This document shows positions 45,280-54,969 of a stretch of 64,000 bases of DNA, piece after piece (the first letter of the stretch is position 1; each line of letters opens with the position of its first letter). The notes under the pieces are model-generated. The model did not search any database and was not told the DNA's origin. It saw only the letters and a program-made list of their open reading frames with translations. This DNA is from CAZIOH01 sp964540815 (GTDB lineage: Bacteria; Myxococcota_A; Polyangia; Fen-1088). A program made the translations under genes and the position numbers. The stretch lies in the NCBI GenBank assembly GCA_964540815.1, contig CAZIOH010000015.1, positions 1-64,000 of the forward strand, written 5' to 3'.

Positions 45280-46128
45280 TCAGGACGTACAGGCCGACCG
45301 TGGCAGCTTTCCGAGCTGGCGCAGCTGAACCTTGGCGTCGCCCAGCCGCGCCGACTTCGGATAGCGCCGGACCAGATCGGTGAGCAACGCCCTCGCGTCC
45401 GTGCAGAACTTGAGCTGCGTGAAGGTCAGCGCGAGCTGCCACATCGCCTCGGGCACCTCGGGCGAGGAGGCGTAGTTGTCGAGCACCTTCTGGAACTCGG
45501 CGGCCGCGTTGGGGTACTTGCTCTCCTGCGTGTACGACTGGCCGAGGGCCAGGTAGGCCTGGGGCGCTCGCGGCTCCTGCGGGAAGCGCGAGATGAACGA
45601 GCGGTAGAACCGCCGCGCTTCGTCGCGCTGCCCGGCCGCCAGCCGGGCCGCCGCCTGGGACCACAGCTGCTCCTTGTCGTCGGGCATGGTCAAGGCGACC
45701 TTGTCCGCGATCTTGGTCTGGGTCTGCTCCAGGGCCGCGAGGCGGGTCTCGATCCGCACGCGATCGTCCCCGCTCTGGCGGAGCTGCTGATCGAGGTTGT
45801 GGTTCAGCTCCTCGATGCGGCCAGTCAGCGCCGCGATGTCGGCCTCGTTCCTGGCCGCCTTGGCCCCCACGTCGGCCGAGTTGCGGGTCAGGAGCGCCGT
45901 GGCCTCGTCGAGGACCTTGTGCAGCCGGACCACCTGGTCCTTGTACTCGGCGTCGCGCTTGTCGATGGCGTCGAGGCGGCCCTTGAGATCGGCGATGTCG
46001 TGCCGCATCGCCTCACCCTCGGAGCTGGTGGTGCAGCTCGGCGCCGTGACCAGCCCCGAGACCAGGAGAGCCAGCACCACGGGCCAGGCCCGGGCGGGCG
46101 CCGGCTCAGCGCCAGTTGAAGTCGGCAC
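45280..46128 (-). CDS. cpoB: Tol-Pal-associated TPR protein CpoB/YbgF
   Basis: Periplasmic coordinator of outer-membrane constriction and wall synthesis. The 282-residue product has a signal/lipoprotein-like N-terminus (VVLALLVSGLVTAPSC), a coiled coil (about 40-140, GRLDAIDKRDAEYKDQVVRLHKVLD), and C-terminal TPRs with AARLAAGQRDEARRFYRSFISRFPQEPRAPQAYLALGQSY. GTG 46128 lies 22 bp inside pal, with AGGA 6 bases upstream, which favours it over GTG 46164. Order pal-cpoB matches tol-pal operons; tolA/tolB are not in the window. Confidence 0.85.
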   Translation of the reverse strand: MPTSTGAEPAPARAWPVVLALLVSGLVTAPSCTTSSEGEAMRHDIADLKGRLDAIDKRDAEYKDQVVRLHKVLDEATALLTRNSADVGAKAARNEADIAALTGRIEELNHNLDQQLRQSGDDRVRIETRLAALEQTQTKIADKVALTMPDDKEQLWSQAAARLAAGQRDEARRFYRSFISRFPQEPRAPQAYLALGQSYTQESKYPNAAAEFQKVLDNYASSPEVPEAMWQLALTFTQLKFCTDARALLTDLVRRYPKSARLGDAKVQLRQLGKLPRSACTS

Positions 46129-46861
46129 GGCGATCCTGAGCCCAGCCTGGCTCGTTGGTGCCACGGGCGTCGAGCGAGCCGCGCGGCAAGATGGCGGCTC
46201 GGGCCCCGTCGATCCCGAGGCGGGTGAGGTGCTCCCGCACCGATTGCGCGCGCCGCTCCGACAGGGCGATGTTGTACTCCGCCGTCCCGCGCGGATCGGC
46301 GTGCCCGACCACGGTCACCGGGCGGGTCACCTGCTTGAGACAGTCGGCGTTCTTGGCCAGCGTGGCGGTGGCCTCGGTGGTCAAGGCCGATTCGTTGAAG
46401 TCGAAGTACACGCTCCCGAGGGTGCACTTGACCGGCGCGGCCACCACCGGCTTGTCGGCGGTGCACACCCCGTTCACGCAGTCCTCGTTCTGCGCGCAGT
46501 CGTCCTCCTTTGCGCAGTGCTTTTTGGTGTCGCAGGTCCCCTTCCAGCAGCGCGAGCCGGGGGCGCAGTCCTTGTCGGAGCCACATGGCGAGCAGCGGTT
46601 TGCGAGGCATTCCTGACCGGACGGGCACTGGGAGCGGTTCTGGCAGAACCCCGGGATCTTGTCGCAGCGCCCGCTGGCACAGGCGAACCCCTCCTTGCAG
46701 TCGGTCGACGAACGGCACTGCTGGCACTTGCCGGCCACGCAAAACTCGCTCTTGGCCGCGCAATTCTTGTCGGTCTCACAGTTGGGATAGTCCGGTGTGC
46801 AGCCGATGATCGCGAGGGCGAGGACCAAGCTTCCGAGGGCAAAGGCGTAGGATTTGTTCAT
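46106..46861 (-). CDS. Pal-like OmpA-family lipoprotein with Cys-rich insert
   Basis: A 251-residue lipoprotein. The signal ends LALAIIGC (Cys21). It then has about 120 residues with about 20 Cys in repeated CxxxxDC/CxxGxC units (for example CRSSTDCKEGFACASGRC, CAPGSRCWKGTC), presumably disulphide-bonded knots. The C-terminal 105 residues are an OmpA/Pal domain: YFDFNESALTTEA, VTVVGHADPRGTAEYNIALSERRAQSVREHL, RRADFNWR. Pal normally lacks the Cys-rich part. ATG 46861 is preferred to GTG 46903, which would put 14 residues before the signal. Followed directly by cpoB. Confidence 0.85.
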   Translation of the reverse strand: MNKSYAFALGSLVLALAIIGCTPDYPNCETDKNCAAKSEFCVAGKCQQCRSSTDCKEGFACASGRCDKIPGFCQNRSQCPSGQECLANRCSPCGSDKDCAPGSRCWKGTCDTKKHCAKEDDCAQNEDCVNGVCTADKPVVAAPVKCTLGSVYFDFNESALTTEATATLAKNADCLKQVTRPVTVVGHADPRGTAEYNIALSERRAQSVREHLTRLGIDGARAAILPRGSLDARGTNEPGWAQDRRADFNWR

Positions 46862-47007
46862 GGGGGCAAGCCTCCAGAGTGGCGCCAAACCTACGTTCGG
46901 CACCAGGGGATGTCAACGAAACCACTTGGCTTCCTGTGGGTTCGCCGACGGAAACTTCGCCCTTGGAGGTCGGATCGTGATATGTCAAGCGCCTTCCCGA
47001 GTGGCGG

Positions 47008-47652
47008 ATGCAGTGGTTCATCGAACACTTGTCGAGCATGACCCCGATGGGGGCATACATGTGGATCGTCGGGGTCCTCCTGCTCTGCGGCCTCGGCGTC
47101 CCGATCCCGGAGGACATCTCCCTCATCGTCGCGGGATACCTGGCCTACAAGGGCGTGTTCGAGGTGAACAAGGCCTTCGTCGTGTGTCTCGGGGCCGTCC
47201 TCGCCGGTGACACCTTCGCGTTCTGTCTCGGGCGCTGGTTCGGCCGGCCGCTGCTCGCCACCCGCTGGGCGCACCGGTATTTCACGCCGAAACGGCAGCG
47301 GCGGGTGCGGGCCTACTTTCGAAAGTTCGGGAGCAAGGTGGTGTTCCTGGCGCGCTTCACGCCCGGGCTGAGGTTCTCCATCTTCCTGTCGGCGGGGATG
47401 CTGCACCTGCGGCCGCCGGTGTTCTTCATCTACGACGCGCTCGCGGCCATCATCTCGGTGCCGGCCCTGGTGTACCTGGCCTGGTACTTCGGCGGGCAGA
47501 TCGATCGGGTGGTCCGCTTCGCGCGGCACACCGAGCACGGGATCCTGGTGGTGATGGCGGTCGGCCTGGCGGTGCTGCTCGTGCGCGGAATCTTGCACCG
47601 CCGCCGGCAGCAGGCGGGAGACCCGCCGCCCCTGCCGCCGCCGCTCTTGTGA
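47008..47652 (+). CDS. DedA-family membrane protein
   Basis: Integral inner-membrane protein of the DedA/VTT family; some members flip undecaprenyl phosphate or polyprenyl lipids. The 214-residue chain has GLGVPIPEDISLIVAGYLAYKG, GAVLAGDTFAFCLGRWFGR, FLARFTPGLRFSIFLSAGMLHL with the conserved R and Pro positions (RFTPGLR), and a C-terminal transmembrane helix followed by a basic Pro-rich tail. Divergent from the pal operon by 146 bp. Substrate not predictable. Confidence 0.88.
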   Translation: MQWFIEHLSSMTPMGAYMWIVGVLLLCGLGVPIPEDISLIVAGYLAYKGVFEVNKAFVVCLGAVLAGDTFAFCLGRWFGRPLLATRWAHRYFTPKRQRRVRAYFRKFGSKVVFLARFTPGLRFSIFLSAGMLHLRPPVFFIYDALAAIISVPALVYLAWYFGGQIDRVVRFARHTEHGILVVMAVGLAVLLVRGILHRRRQQAGDPPPLPPPLL

Positions 47653-47713
47653 CGGCCCCCCCCCAAGAATCTGGCGGAAGATTTCCCACGGTTCCGGGCG
47701 GACTGCGAGTCTT

Positions 47714-47743
47714 CTGACAATTCCTGGCCCTTCTCGGTATCGT
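47714..47743 (+). promoter_or_regulatory. Candidate sigma70-type promoter of the outer-membrane protein gene
   Basis: CTGACA (47714-47719), 18-bp spacer, TATCGT (47738-47743). It ends 18 bp before the ATG, so the leader is short; GGAGG stands 6 bases before the ATG. Confidence 0.45.
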
Positions 47744-47761
47744 TCCGGCACTGGAGGTCGA

Positions 47762-48607
47762 ATGGCTCGTTTCCTGTCGGTGGTCCTTCTTGGCACGGCC
47801 TGGCTTGGCGGCGTGGGTGTCGCCTGGGGGCAGGACGCGCCGACCCAGGCGGCGCTGGATCCGGGAGCTGCCGCGCCGGGAGGTGCCGCGCCGGTGGGCG
47901 CCGCGCCTCTGGTCGATGCCACCGTCCAGGCCCCGGCCTCCGCGCGCTACGGGATCGGGCTGCGTTCGCGGGTCACGTCCATCCCGAAGTGGCTGTTCGG
48001 CGCCTTTCTCGACCAGAGCGTCCCGCTCACCTCGTACACCGTCGGCCTCGAGGGCTTTCGCCGAACCGGGAACTTCGACTTCGTGGCGGGGCTGGCCTGG
48101 CAATCGCTGTCGCCGTCGGACGGGAACTGGCTCGGCAAGGGGAACCTGCCCAGCACCGACACCGACTACGTGCAGTTCAAGGGCCTCGGCGCGGTCTCGC
48201 TCGACGTGGGTTTCGTCTTGCACACGGCCTTGAGCCGGGTGGTCGGCGTGCACTACGGGGGTGGCGTCGGGATCGGGATCCTCACCGGCAAGGTGCTCCG
48301 CACGTCGGATGGCTCCGCCGGGTGTCGGACCAATCCCGGCAGCGTCGTGGATTGCCACCCGATCGTGTGCACCACCGGCCCCTGCACCGAGGGCCAGCTG
48401 GCCGCGACCGAGAGCCCCTTCGGCTCGGATACGGCCACCACGCCCTCCCGCTTCACGCAAACCCTCCCCACGGTGTACCCGATCGTGAACCTCCTCACGG
48501 GCCTCGACTTTCGCGTGCCGAGGGCCCCGCGGCTCGATCTCAAGGTCGACCTCGGGTTCTTCTTTCCCTACTTCTTTCTCGGGGCCGGGATCGCCTACCG
48601 GATTTGA
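47762..48607 (+). CDS. Predicted outer-membrane beta-barrel protein
   Basis: 281 residues. A signal peptide (RFLSVVLLGTAWLGGVGVAWGQ, cleaved after AWG or GQD) is followed by an Ala/Pro/Gly-rich linker and alternating hydrophobic/polar beta strands. The chain ends FLGAGIAYRI, a barrel-like C-terminus though without a terminal Phe. Two Cys pairs in the middle (CRTNPG..CHPIVCTTGPC) suggest a disulphide-stabilised loop. No named family. DedA upstream is 109 bp away with its own promoter between, so co-transcription is uncertain. Confidence 0.65.
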   Translation: MARFLSVVLLGTAWLGGVGVAWGQDAPTQAALDPGAAAPGGAAPVGAAPLVDATVQAPASARYGIGLRSRVTSIPKWLFGAFLDQSVPLTSYTVGLEGFRRTGNFDFVAGLAWQSLSPSDGNWLGKGNLPSTDTDYVQFKGLGAVSLDVGFVLHTALSRVVGVHYGGGVGIGILTGKVLRTSDGSAGCRTNPGSVVDCHPIVCTTGPCTEGQLAATESPFGSDTATTPSRFTQTLPTVYPIVNLLTGLDFRVPRAPRLDLKVDLGFFFPYFFLGAGIAYRI

Positions 48608-48641
48608 CCAGAGCGACGGGTCTGCCTGTGCGCCCGGTGGG

Positions 48642-51600
48642 TCACTCGAGCTGGCGGGTGACCTCGGCGCGGGCCGGCGCATCGGGCGGGGCGAGCTCGA
48701 GATAGCGCCGGAAGGCGGCCTGGGCGCGCGCCGGGCTTCCCTGCCGCTTCTCGGCGAAACCGAGCTGGAAGAACAGATCGGCCCGCCAGGTCCCTTCGGG
48801 CGGGAGCGTCTCGGCCGCGGCGCGAAGATCCCGCAGCGCCGCCGCGGTCTGCGCATGCTCCATCTCCAGGCGTCCGAGGCGGTAGCGGGCCTCGCTCGAG
48901 CCCGGCGTCAGCCGCACCGCCGAGCGCCAGGCCGCCTCGGCGGCCGAGACCTGGCCCAGGCGATCCTCGGCGATCCCGAGCCAGAGAAACGCCTCGCCGT
49001 TGGTGGGCAGCTTGGTCAGGGCGGCCGACAACGCCCTGGAGGCGCCCTCGAAGTCCCCGCGCCGGACCAGGATGCGCCCCCGCTCGATGCCGGCGGCCGG
49101 GAGCGAGGCGGCCTCGGTCAGGGCCGCCAGGGCCTCCTCGTCGCGTCCGAGGACGCCGAGGGCGCGGCCGAGCTCGAGCTCGACCTCGGGCGAGGCATCG
49201 ATGGCCACCGCGCGCTTCAGCTCCGCCACCGCCTGCGCCGGGTTGCCCTCGAGCCGCGAGAGCTCGGCGAGCAGCAGGAGCCCTCCGGGGGTGCGGGGAT
49301 CCTCGTCCACCGCCTGGGTGGCGAAGGTCCGCGCCTCGCGCTGCTGGCCCAGCCCGAGGGCGAGCCGAGCGGCGGCGACGCGCGTGCTGGGGGTGGCCTG
49401 CCCCGCCGTGATGAGCTGGGTGTAGAGCGCGAGCGCCTCCGCGCGCTGACCGAGGCGTGCGAGCAGCGCCGCGATCCGGGGCGCGAGCTGCGGATCCAGC
49501 GGACTCGCGGCGGTGAGCAGCGCCACCTCGGCCCGCGCCCCGTTGACGTTCCCCGTCCCCTCGAGCGCCGCCGCCAGCCCGAGGTGAGCGGCCGTGAGCT
49601 CCGGGAGGTTGCGGAGATCTCGGGGCGCCGCGCTACCGCCGGGACCTCGGGAGGCGGCGCCGAGCACCTGGCGAAAGGTGGCGGACGCGGCGGCGGCGTT
49701 TCCAGCCCCGAGCTGCGCCTGGCCCAGCGCCAGGCGGATGGCGATGGCCGACGCGCCATGGGTCTCCGCGCCCGCGAGGACCTCGAGGGCCTCGCGGGCC
49801 CGATGGGTCTCGATGAGGATCCGCGCGAGCTGCAGGACGGCGGGCACGAACCCGCCATCTCGCGCGAGCGCTTCCCGGTAGCGGCGCTCGGCCGCCTGCG
49901 CATCCGGCGGCGTCGCCCGCTCCGCCATCCTTCCGAGCCAGAAGACCGGCGCGGCGCTCTGGGGCAGGTCGTGGGCCAGGTCGGACAGGATCGTCTGGGC
50001 CTCGCCCTTGCGGCCCGACTCGAGGAGCGCGGCGGCCCGGGCGAGGCGCAAGGGCGGCGTGACCGGCGAGGCGAGGGGTACGGTGACGGCGGTTCGGTAC
50101 CGCAGGACGGCCTCCTCGCTGCGACCGGCCTCGAGCAGGCGGTCCCCCTCGAGGACGGCCAGGGCCGAGTTGCCGGGACCTTCCGTGCGGGCGCGCCCGA
50201 GCGCGGTCTCCGCCAGAGCCGGATCGCCGGCCTGGCGGGCCATGCGCGCCAGGAACGCGAATCCGTCCGCCCGCTCGTAGGGCGCACCGGCCGGGCCGAG
50301 GGTATCGAGCGCGGTGCGCGCGAGCTTGGCGCGGGCTGAGGCGGACAGAGTGGAGAGCCGCGCGAGACCGAGTGACGCGCCGAAGTGGGTGGGCGCCAGG
50401 GCCAGCACGCCTCGATAGTCGGCGGTGGCGGCCGGCGAGAGCCCGGCCTCGTGCGCCCGCGCCAGGGCGAGCCGGGTCGCGGTTGCCGACGGAGCGGCAG
50501 GGGGGGAGGTGGAGGTCGTCGTGGCCGTCCGAGTGGAGGTCCGCTCGGCCTCCGCGAACATCAGGGCGGCCTTCCTGAAGTCGCCGCGTCCGAAGGCCGC
50601 CCACCCGGCGATGACGGCGCGATCCGCCGGAATCGCGTCGAGCTCCGGACGCGCCGCGGCCTCCTCGGCGTCCTTCCAGTGCCCGCGGGCGAGGGCCAAC
50701 CAGCCGGCGGCGCGCAGCCGCAGCGTGGTCTCGCGGGGCGACTCACGGCGCGCGGCCTCCAGCAGAGCCTCGGCCTGCGCCACGCGCGCGGGGTCGTTGC
50801 CCACGCTGCCTCCGTGCAGCACGAGCGCCTGTGCCAGCAGCTCGGCCGCGGCCGCCCGCGTCTCCGGCGCCCGCCGACGGCTGGCCGCCGCCGTCTGCAG
50901 ACGCTGGGCGGCGTCGATGTACGCGGCGAAGCGATCCTCCGCCAGCCCGGTGGCGAGCTCGGCCGGTCCCGCGTCGAGGATGGTCACGGCCGACGGCTCG
51001 CCGCGCACGCGCTCCACGAGACCGGACATCTCGGCCGCCGCCGCCGCGCCGAGCCCGAGCGCCCCCGCGATCACCAGAATCCTCTGCCGCCGCCCCAGGG
51101 TCCGGAATCCCAGCCGGCCACGAGCCTGTGGGGATTCAGGCAACGCCGCCGTCATCGTCTGGGTGCGCCGGCGGACCTGGGCAGCGGCTGGCGCCGCCGG
51201 GGAATCGAGCAGCACCCGCGCGGTGGGATCTCCGGCTGACTCGGTCTCGCCCTCGAGGAGCGCAGCCACGGCCGCGCTGGCCTCGGTCCCGATCGGCGAG
51301 AGGGTGGCCCTCGGGATTCCGTCGTCGGCGTCGAGCGAGAGGCCGGAGCTCGACGGAGCCTCTACGCCGCGATTGGCCGGCCCCGGCACCGGGGGGCGTC
51401 GCGGAGGGGACGCGACGGCTGGGCCGGGGCCGTTGCGTGGACCCGGCGCGGGCGGCGGTCCCGGTGGTCGCGACCGGTGGTCGTCGAGCTCGAGCGAGAC
51501 GAAGTCGTCGCCCTCGGCGGCGCCCGGGCCGTCCCACTCGAGCCGGCTCGGCGGCGGCGTGGCCGCCGGGCTCGTCACCCGGTCAACCTCGAGGTCGAGG

Positions 51601-51860
51601 GGTGGCAGCGAGATCTCGTCTCGCTCGCCGCGAAGCTCCGGGATCGAGGCGAGTGCCAGGCTCGCGACCGGCAGCCAGGTCCGGCCGTCGATCGACACCA
51701 GCTCCGTCGGGGCGACCGCCCCGGCCGTCCGCATGCGGGCCAGCGTCTCGAGGTCGAACGGACCGGTGGTGGGCCCGGCGGCGGTTCTCCGGACGAGGTA
51801 CCGCGGCGGTCCGCTCGGCGAGGGAACCTTGGGTGGGGGCTTGGCGAGGGGTGGCTGCAT
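48642..51860 (-). CDS. Large TPR protein with N-terminal GYF_2-like domain and one membrane helix
   Basis: 1072 residues. An N-terminal GYF_2-like module (about 18-70: RYLVRRTAAGPTTGPFDLETLARMR ... DGRTWLPVASL) is followed by a Pro-rich disordered region, one hydrophobic helix (RILVIAGALGLGAAAAAEMSG, about 260-280) and then about 20 TPR-like repeats to the end (for example PAVLQLARILIETHRAREALEVL). The two parts probably lie on opposite sides of the membrane. It follows the hybrid kinase stop by 54 bp, which suggests co-transcription and a signalling or assembly-scaffold role. Thr/Ser repeat (TSTRTATTTSTS, around residue 450) looks hexamer-derived. Confidence 0.75.
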   Translation of the reverse strand: MQPPLAKPPPKVPSPSGPPRYLVRRTAAGPTTGPFDLETLARMRTAGAVAPTELVSIDGRTWLPVASLALASIPELRGERDEISLPPLDLEVDRVTSPAATPPPSRLEWDGPGAAEGDDFVSLELDDHRSRPPGPPPAPGPRNGPGPAVASPPRRPPVPGPANRGVEAPSSSGLSLDADDGIPRATLSPIGTEASAAVAALLEGETESAGDPTARVLLDSPAAPAAAQVRRRTQTMTAALPESPQARGRLGFRTLGRRQRILVIAGALGLGAAAAAEMSGLVERVRGEPSAVTILDAGPAELATGLAEDRFAAYIDAAQRLQTAAASRRRAPETRAAAAELLAQALVLHGGSVGNDPARVAQAEALLEAARRESPRETTLRLRAAGWLALARGHWKDAEEAAARPELDAIPADRAVIAGWAAFGRGDFRKAALMFAEAERTSTRTATTTSTSPPAAPSATATRLALARAHEAGLSPAATADYRGVLALAPTHFGASLGLARLSTLSASARAKLARTALDTLGPAGAPYERADGFAFLARMARQAGDPALAETALGRARTEGPGNSALAVLEGDRLLEAGRSEEAVLRYRTAVTVPLASPVTPPLRLARAAALLESGRKGEAQTILSDLAHDLPQSAAPVFWLGRMAERATPPDAQAAERRYREALARDGGFVPAVLQLARILIETHRAREALEVLAGAETHGASAIAIRLALGQAQLGAGNAAAASATFRQVLGAASRGPGGSAAPRDLRNLPELTAAHLGLAAALEGTGNVNGARAEVALLTAASPLDPQLAPRIAALLARLGQRAEALALYTQLITAGQATPSTRVAAARLALGLGQQREARTFATQAVDEDPRTPGGLLLLAELSRLEGNPAQAVAELKRAVAIDASPEVELELGRALGVLGRDEEALAALTEAASLPAAGIERGRILVRRGDFEGASRALSAALTKLPTNGEAFLWLGIAEDRLGQVSAAEAAWRSAVRLTPGSSEARYRLGRLEMEHAQTAAALRDLRAAAETLPPEGTWRADLFFQLGFAEKRQGSPARAQAAFRRYLELAPPDAPARAEVTRQLE

Positions 51861-51914
51861 GGCGGATTCCCCGGCTCCGCGCGAGAAGCGCGGCTCGCTC
51901 TCCCGGTCGCGGTG

Positions 51915-54743
51915 TCAGGTCTGGCCTCGATCGGAGAGGGGCGGGTCGTCCCCATGTGGATCGACTGGCACGGCGGATTCTTCAGTCGCTTCGTTCGGGT
52001 CGAATGTATCCCCCTGTAGGTCGAGGACCTCTCGGACCTTGGCGGCGAGGCGCTCCGGGGTGATGGGCTTCTGCAGAAACGCCACCCCCGCTTGCAGGAC
52101 GCCATGGCGCACCACGGTGTCATCGGTGTACCCCGACATGAAGAGCACCCGCAGGTTGGGACGCAGCGCCAGGGCCTTCTCGACCAGCTCGCGCCCGCCC
52201 ATCGCCGGCATGATCACGTCCGTGAGCAGGAGATCGATGCCGCGGTCGGATCGCCGGCAGTGCTCGAGGGCCTCGGCGCCGTTCGAGGCTTCGAGCACCT
52301 CGTACCCGCTGCGCTGCAGGATCGCGCGGGCCACCTGGCGCACCGCCGTCTCGTCCTCGACGAGCAGGATGGTCTCGCTGCCGCGGGTCATTCCCGGCTT
52401 CATGCGCGGGGCCAGGCGCACCCGCGAGATCTCCGACGGATCCGGGTCGACCGGCAGGTAGATCTTGATGGTGGTCCCCCTGCCGGGCTCCGAATACACC
52501 CAGACGCTGCCCTCGCTCTGCTGGACGATGCCGAGCACCGTCGACAGGCCGAGGCCGGTTCCCTTGCCCCGGGGCTTGGTGGTGAAGAAAGGCTCGAAGA
52601 TCCGCGCCCGGGTGGACGCATCCATCCCCGCCCCGGTGTCGCTCACCGCCAGCATCACGAAGGCTCCCGGAGTGACCCCCACGTGCTCGCGGGCATAGTG
52701 CTCGTCGAGCTCCACGTTCGCGGTCTCGATGGTCAGGTGACCGCCCTTCGGCATCGCGTCGCGCGCGTTCACCACCAGGTTCAAGATGACCTGCTCCACC
52801 TGTCCGGGATCGACCTTCACCCGGGCGAGGCGCGGATCGGCCTCGAACCTCAGGTCGATGTCCTCTCCAATCAGCCGTCGCAGCATCTTCTCGAGGTTGC
52901 CCACGTGCTCGTTTAGATCGATGCGCAGCGGTTCGAGGACCTGCTGCCGGCTGAACGCCAGGAGCTGACGGGTGAGATCCGCTGCGCGGCGGCCGGCCAC
53001 CCCCACCTCGGCGATCTCGTCCGCGGCCGGGACCATGCCGGGTGGGGCGTGCTCCCAGAGATCGATGTAGCCGAGGATCACCGAGAGCAGATTGTTGAAG
53101 TCATGGGCGATGCCACCCGCCAGCCGCCCGAGCGACTCCATCTTCTGCGACTGGCGGAGCTGCTCCTCGGTGCGCAGGAGGGCGGCCTCGGCCTGGATGC
53201 GCTCGGCCATCTCCCGCTGCAGGGCCTGGTTGGCCGTGGTGAGCTCGAGCGTCCGGTGTGCCACCCGTCGCTCGAGCTCGAGGTGCTCGTCTTGCAGCCG
53301 CGCGGCGCGCTCGCGCTTCTCGGTGATGTCCTCGGAGATCCCCATCAAGAAGTGCGGCTGGCCCTGTGCATCGAGGATGGGGATCTTCTGGGTGTGAAGC
53401 CACCGCTGCCCGGTCGGTGTGTCGATGGGCTCCTCGGGAACGTCGAGCAATACCCCGGACGAGAGCACCTCGCGATCCCTTGCCTGGAACTGGCGGGCCT
53501 GCTCGGCCGGGAACAGATCGAAGTCGTTCTTCCCGAGGAGGTCCGCGCGATCTCGTCCGAGCAACCGCTCACCCGCCCGGTTGAAGCGCCGGAAGCGCAG
53601 CTCGCTCGCGTCCTTCACGAAGAGCATCATCGGCGCGTGCTCCACCAGCGAATCGAGGAAGTGCAGGGCCTCCGCCAGCTTCCGCTCGGCGATGCGTTCC
53701 TTCGACATGTCGCGGAAGACCAGCACCACGCCCATCAGGCCGCCGCTTCCGTCCCGGATGGGCGCGGCGCTGTCGGCGATCGAGCGCTCGGTGCCGTCCT
53801 TGTCCACGAGGGCCGTGTGGTTGGACAGGCCCACCACCACCCCCTCGCTCAGGACCCGTGAGACCGGGTCGATCGCCGGCTCGCGGGTCAGCTCGTTCAC
53901 GATGCGAAAGACCGAGCCGAACGGTCGTCCCACCGCCTCTTCGGCCGAGAATCCCGTCAGCGCCGCGGCCACCGGGTTCATCTGCTGGATTCGCCCCTCG
54001 GGATCGGTGGTGATCACGCCGTCCCCGATGCTCTCGAGGGTGGTGGCGAGGCGCCTCGCGTTGGCGCGGGCCTTGTGCTCGGAGCGCATGCGCAGCCGGA
54101 CCTGGGCGCGCAGATGGCGCCAGGCCAACCACAGGAGGGCGAAGCTCACGGCGGCCCCGCTGACGGCCACCACCCGCGCGATGGCGATGTTGCGCCAGGT
54201 GGCGCTCCGGCGCAGCTCGAGCAGCCGCAGCTCCTCCTGCATCATCGCGGCGCGCACCTCGGTCATGCGGGTCAACCTGGCCTGACCCTCCCGCACCGCC
54301 TGGGCCTCGCGGGCGAGATCGAAGCCGGACTTGCGGACGGTGTCGATCGCGGCGGCCAGACGCTGGGTGCCGCCGCTGAAGATGGCGTCGATCTCGTCGA
54401 GCCGGCGTTGCTGCGCGGGGTTGTCGGCGGTGAGGGCGCGGAGCTCGCGGGTGAAGGCGCGGGCGCGGCTGGCGGATTCGAGCGCGGCGCGGGCGAAGGA
54501 CTCGTCCTCGGTCAGGGTGAAGTTGCGTCGCTGGACCGCCGCGTTCGACAGCGCCGCCTCCAGGCCGTCGAGGGCGGCCATGGTGACCCGCGCGTGATCG
54601 ACGAGGCGGGTGGTGGCGAGGACCCCCCGGATGGTGGCGTCCCCGAGCACGCCGACACCCACCAGGATGCCGATCGAGACCACCAGGGCCATCGGTCCCG
54701 CGACTCTTGGAAACTGCGACTCTTGAGGAGGGACGGAGAACAT
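51915..54743 (-). CDS. Hybrid sensor histidine kinase (CHASE3-like, PAS x2, HisKA, HATPase, receiver)
   Basis: 942 residues. Two membrane helices (about 16-36 and 195-215) enclose a CHASE3-like helical sensor. Two PAS domains follow (about 240-365, then 370-490), the HisKA box with LAGGIAHDFNNLLSVILGYIDL (catalytic His), the HATPase with VILNLVVNARDAMPKGG, DTGAGM and GKGTGLGLSTV, and a C-terminal receiver (about 805-920) with phospho-acceptor Asp in LLLTDVIMPAMGG and Lys in FLQKPI. All kinase and receiver residues are present. Promoter predicted at 54828-54856. Partner output gene is not identified. Confidence 0.93.
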   Translation of the reverse strand: MFSVPPQESQFPRVAGPMALVVSIGILVGVGVLGDATIRGVLATTRLVDHARVTMAALDGLEAALSNAAVQRRNFTLTEDESFARAALESASRARAFTRELRALTADNPAQQRRLDEIDAIFSGGTQRLAAAIDTVRKSGFDLAREAQAVREGQARLTRMTEVRAAMMQEELRLLELRRSATWRNIAIARVVAVSGAAVSFALLWLAWRHLRAQVRLRMRSEHKARANARRLATTLESIGDGVITTDPEGRIQQMNPVAAALTGFSAEEAVGRPFGSVFRIVNELTREPAIDPVSRVLSEGVVVGLSNHTALVDKDGTERSIADSAAPIRDGSGGLMGVVLVFRDMSKERIAERKLAEALHFLDSLVEHAPMMLFVKDASELRFRRFNRAGERLLGRDRADLLGKNDFDLFPAEQARQFQARDREVLSSGVLLDVPEEPIDTPTGQRWLHTQKIPILDAQGQPHFLMGISEDITEKRERAARLQDEHLELERRVAHRTLELTTANQALQREMAERIQAEAALLRTEEQLRQSQKMESLGRLAGGIAHDFNNLLSVILGYIDLWEHAPPGMVPAADEIAEVGVAGRRAADLTRQLLAFSRQQVLEPLRIDLNEHVGNLEKMLRRLIGEDIDLRFEADPRLARVKVDPGQVEQVILNLVVNARDAMPKGGHLTIETANVELDEHYAREHVGVTPGAFVMLAVSDTGAGMDASTRARIFEPFFTTKPRGKGTGLGLSTVLGIVQQSEGSVWVYSEPGRGTTIKIYLPVDPDPSEISRVRLAPRMKPGMTRGSETILLVEDETAVRQVARAILQRSGYEVLEASNGAEALEHCRRSDRGIDLLLTDVIMPAMGGRELVEKALALRPNLRVLFMSGYTDDTVVRHGVLQAGVAFLQKPITPERLAAKVREVLDLQGDTFDPNEATEESAVPVDPHGDDPPLSDRGQT

Positions 54744-54827
54744 GGAGCGCTCGACCTGTGAAGCCGGAACCTCGACCAGCCCAAAGACCTCGGGTCAGGG
54801 CCAGGCCCGAGACCCGATCGTCGTCGC

Positions 54828-54856
54828 AGTATAGTCCCGCTGCGTCCAGGTGCCCA
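54828..54856 (-). promoter_or_regulatory. Candidate sigma70-type promoter of the hybrid kinase
   Basis: On the minus strand TGGGCA (54851-54856), 17-bp spacer, TATACT (54828-54833). It is about 85 bp upstream of the kinase ATG, in a 226-bp gap with no gene. The -10 is close to consensus; the -35 matches 4 of 6. Confidence 0.55.
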
Positions 54857-54969
54857 TTCCGTGCGCAAGATCCCTGGGGCAAGCGCGCGCCAGGTCCGCG
54901 GTGAGGGCACCACTTCGCCCCGCGCATCTCCGTCGCTGGGCGACGTGGGCTGGGCTCCGTGGCTGGAGA

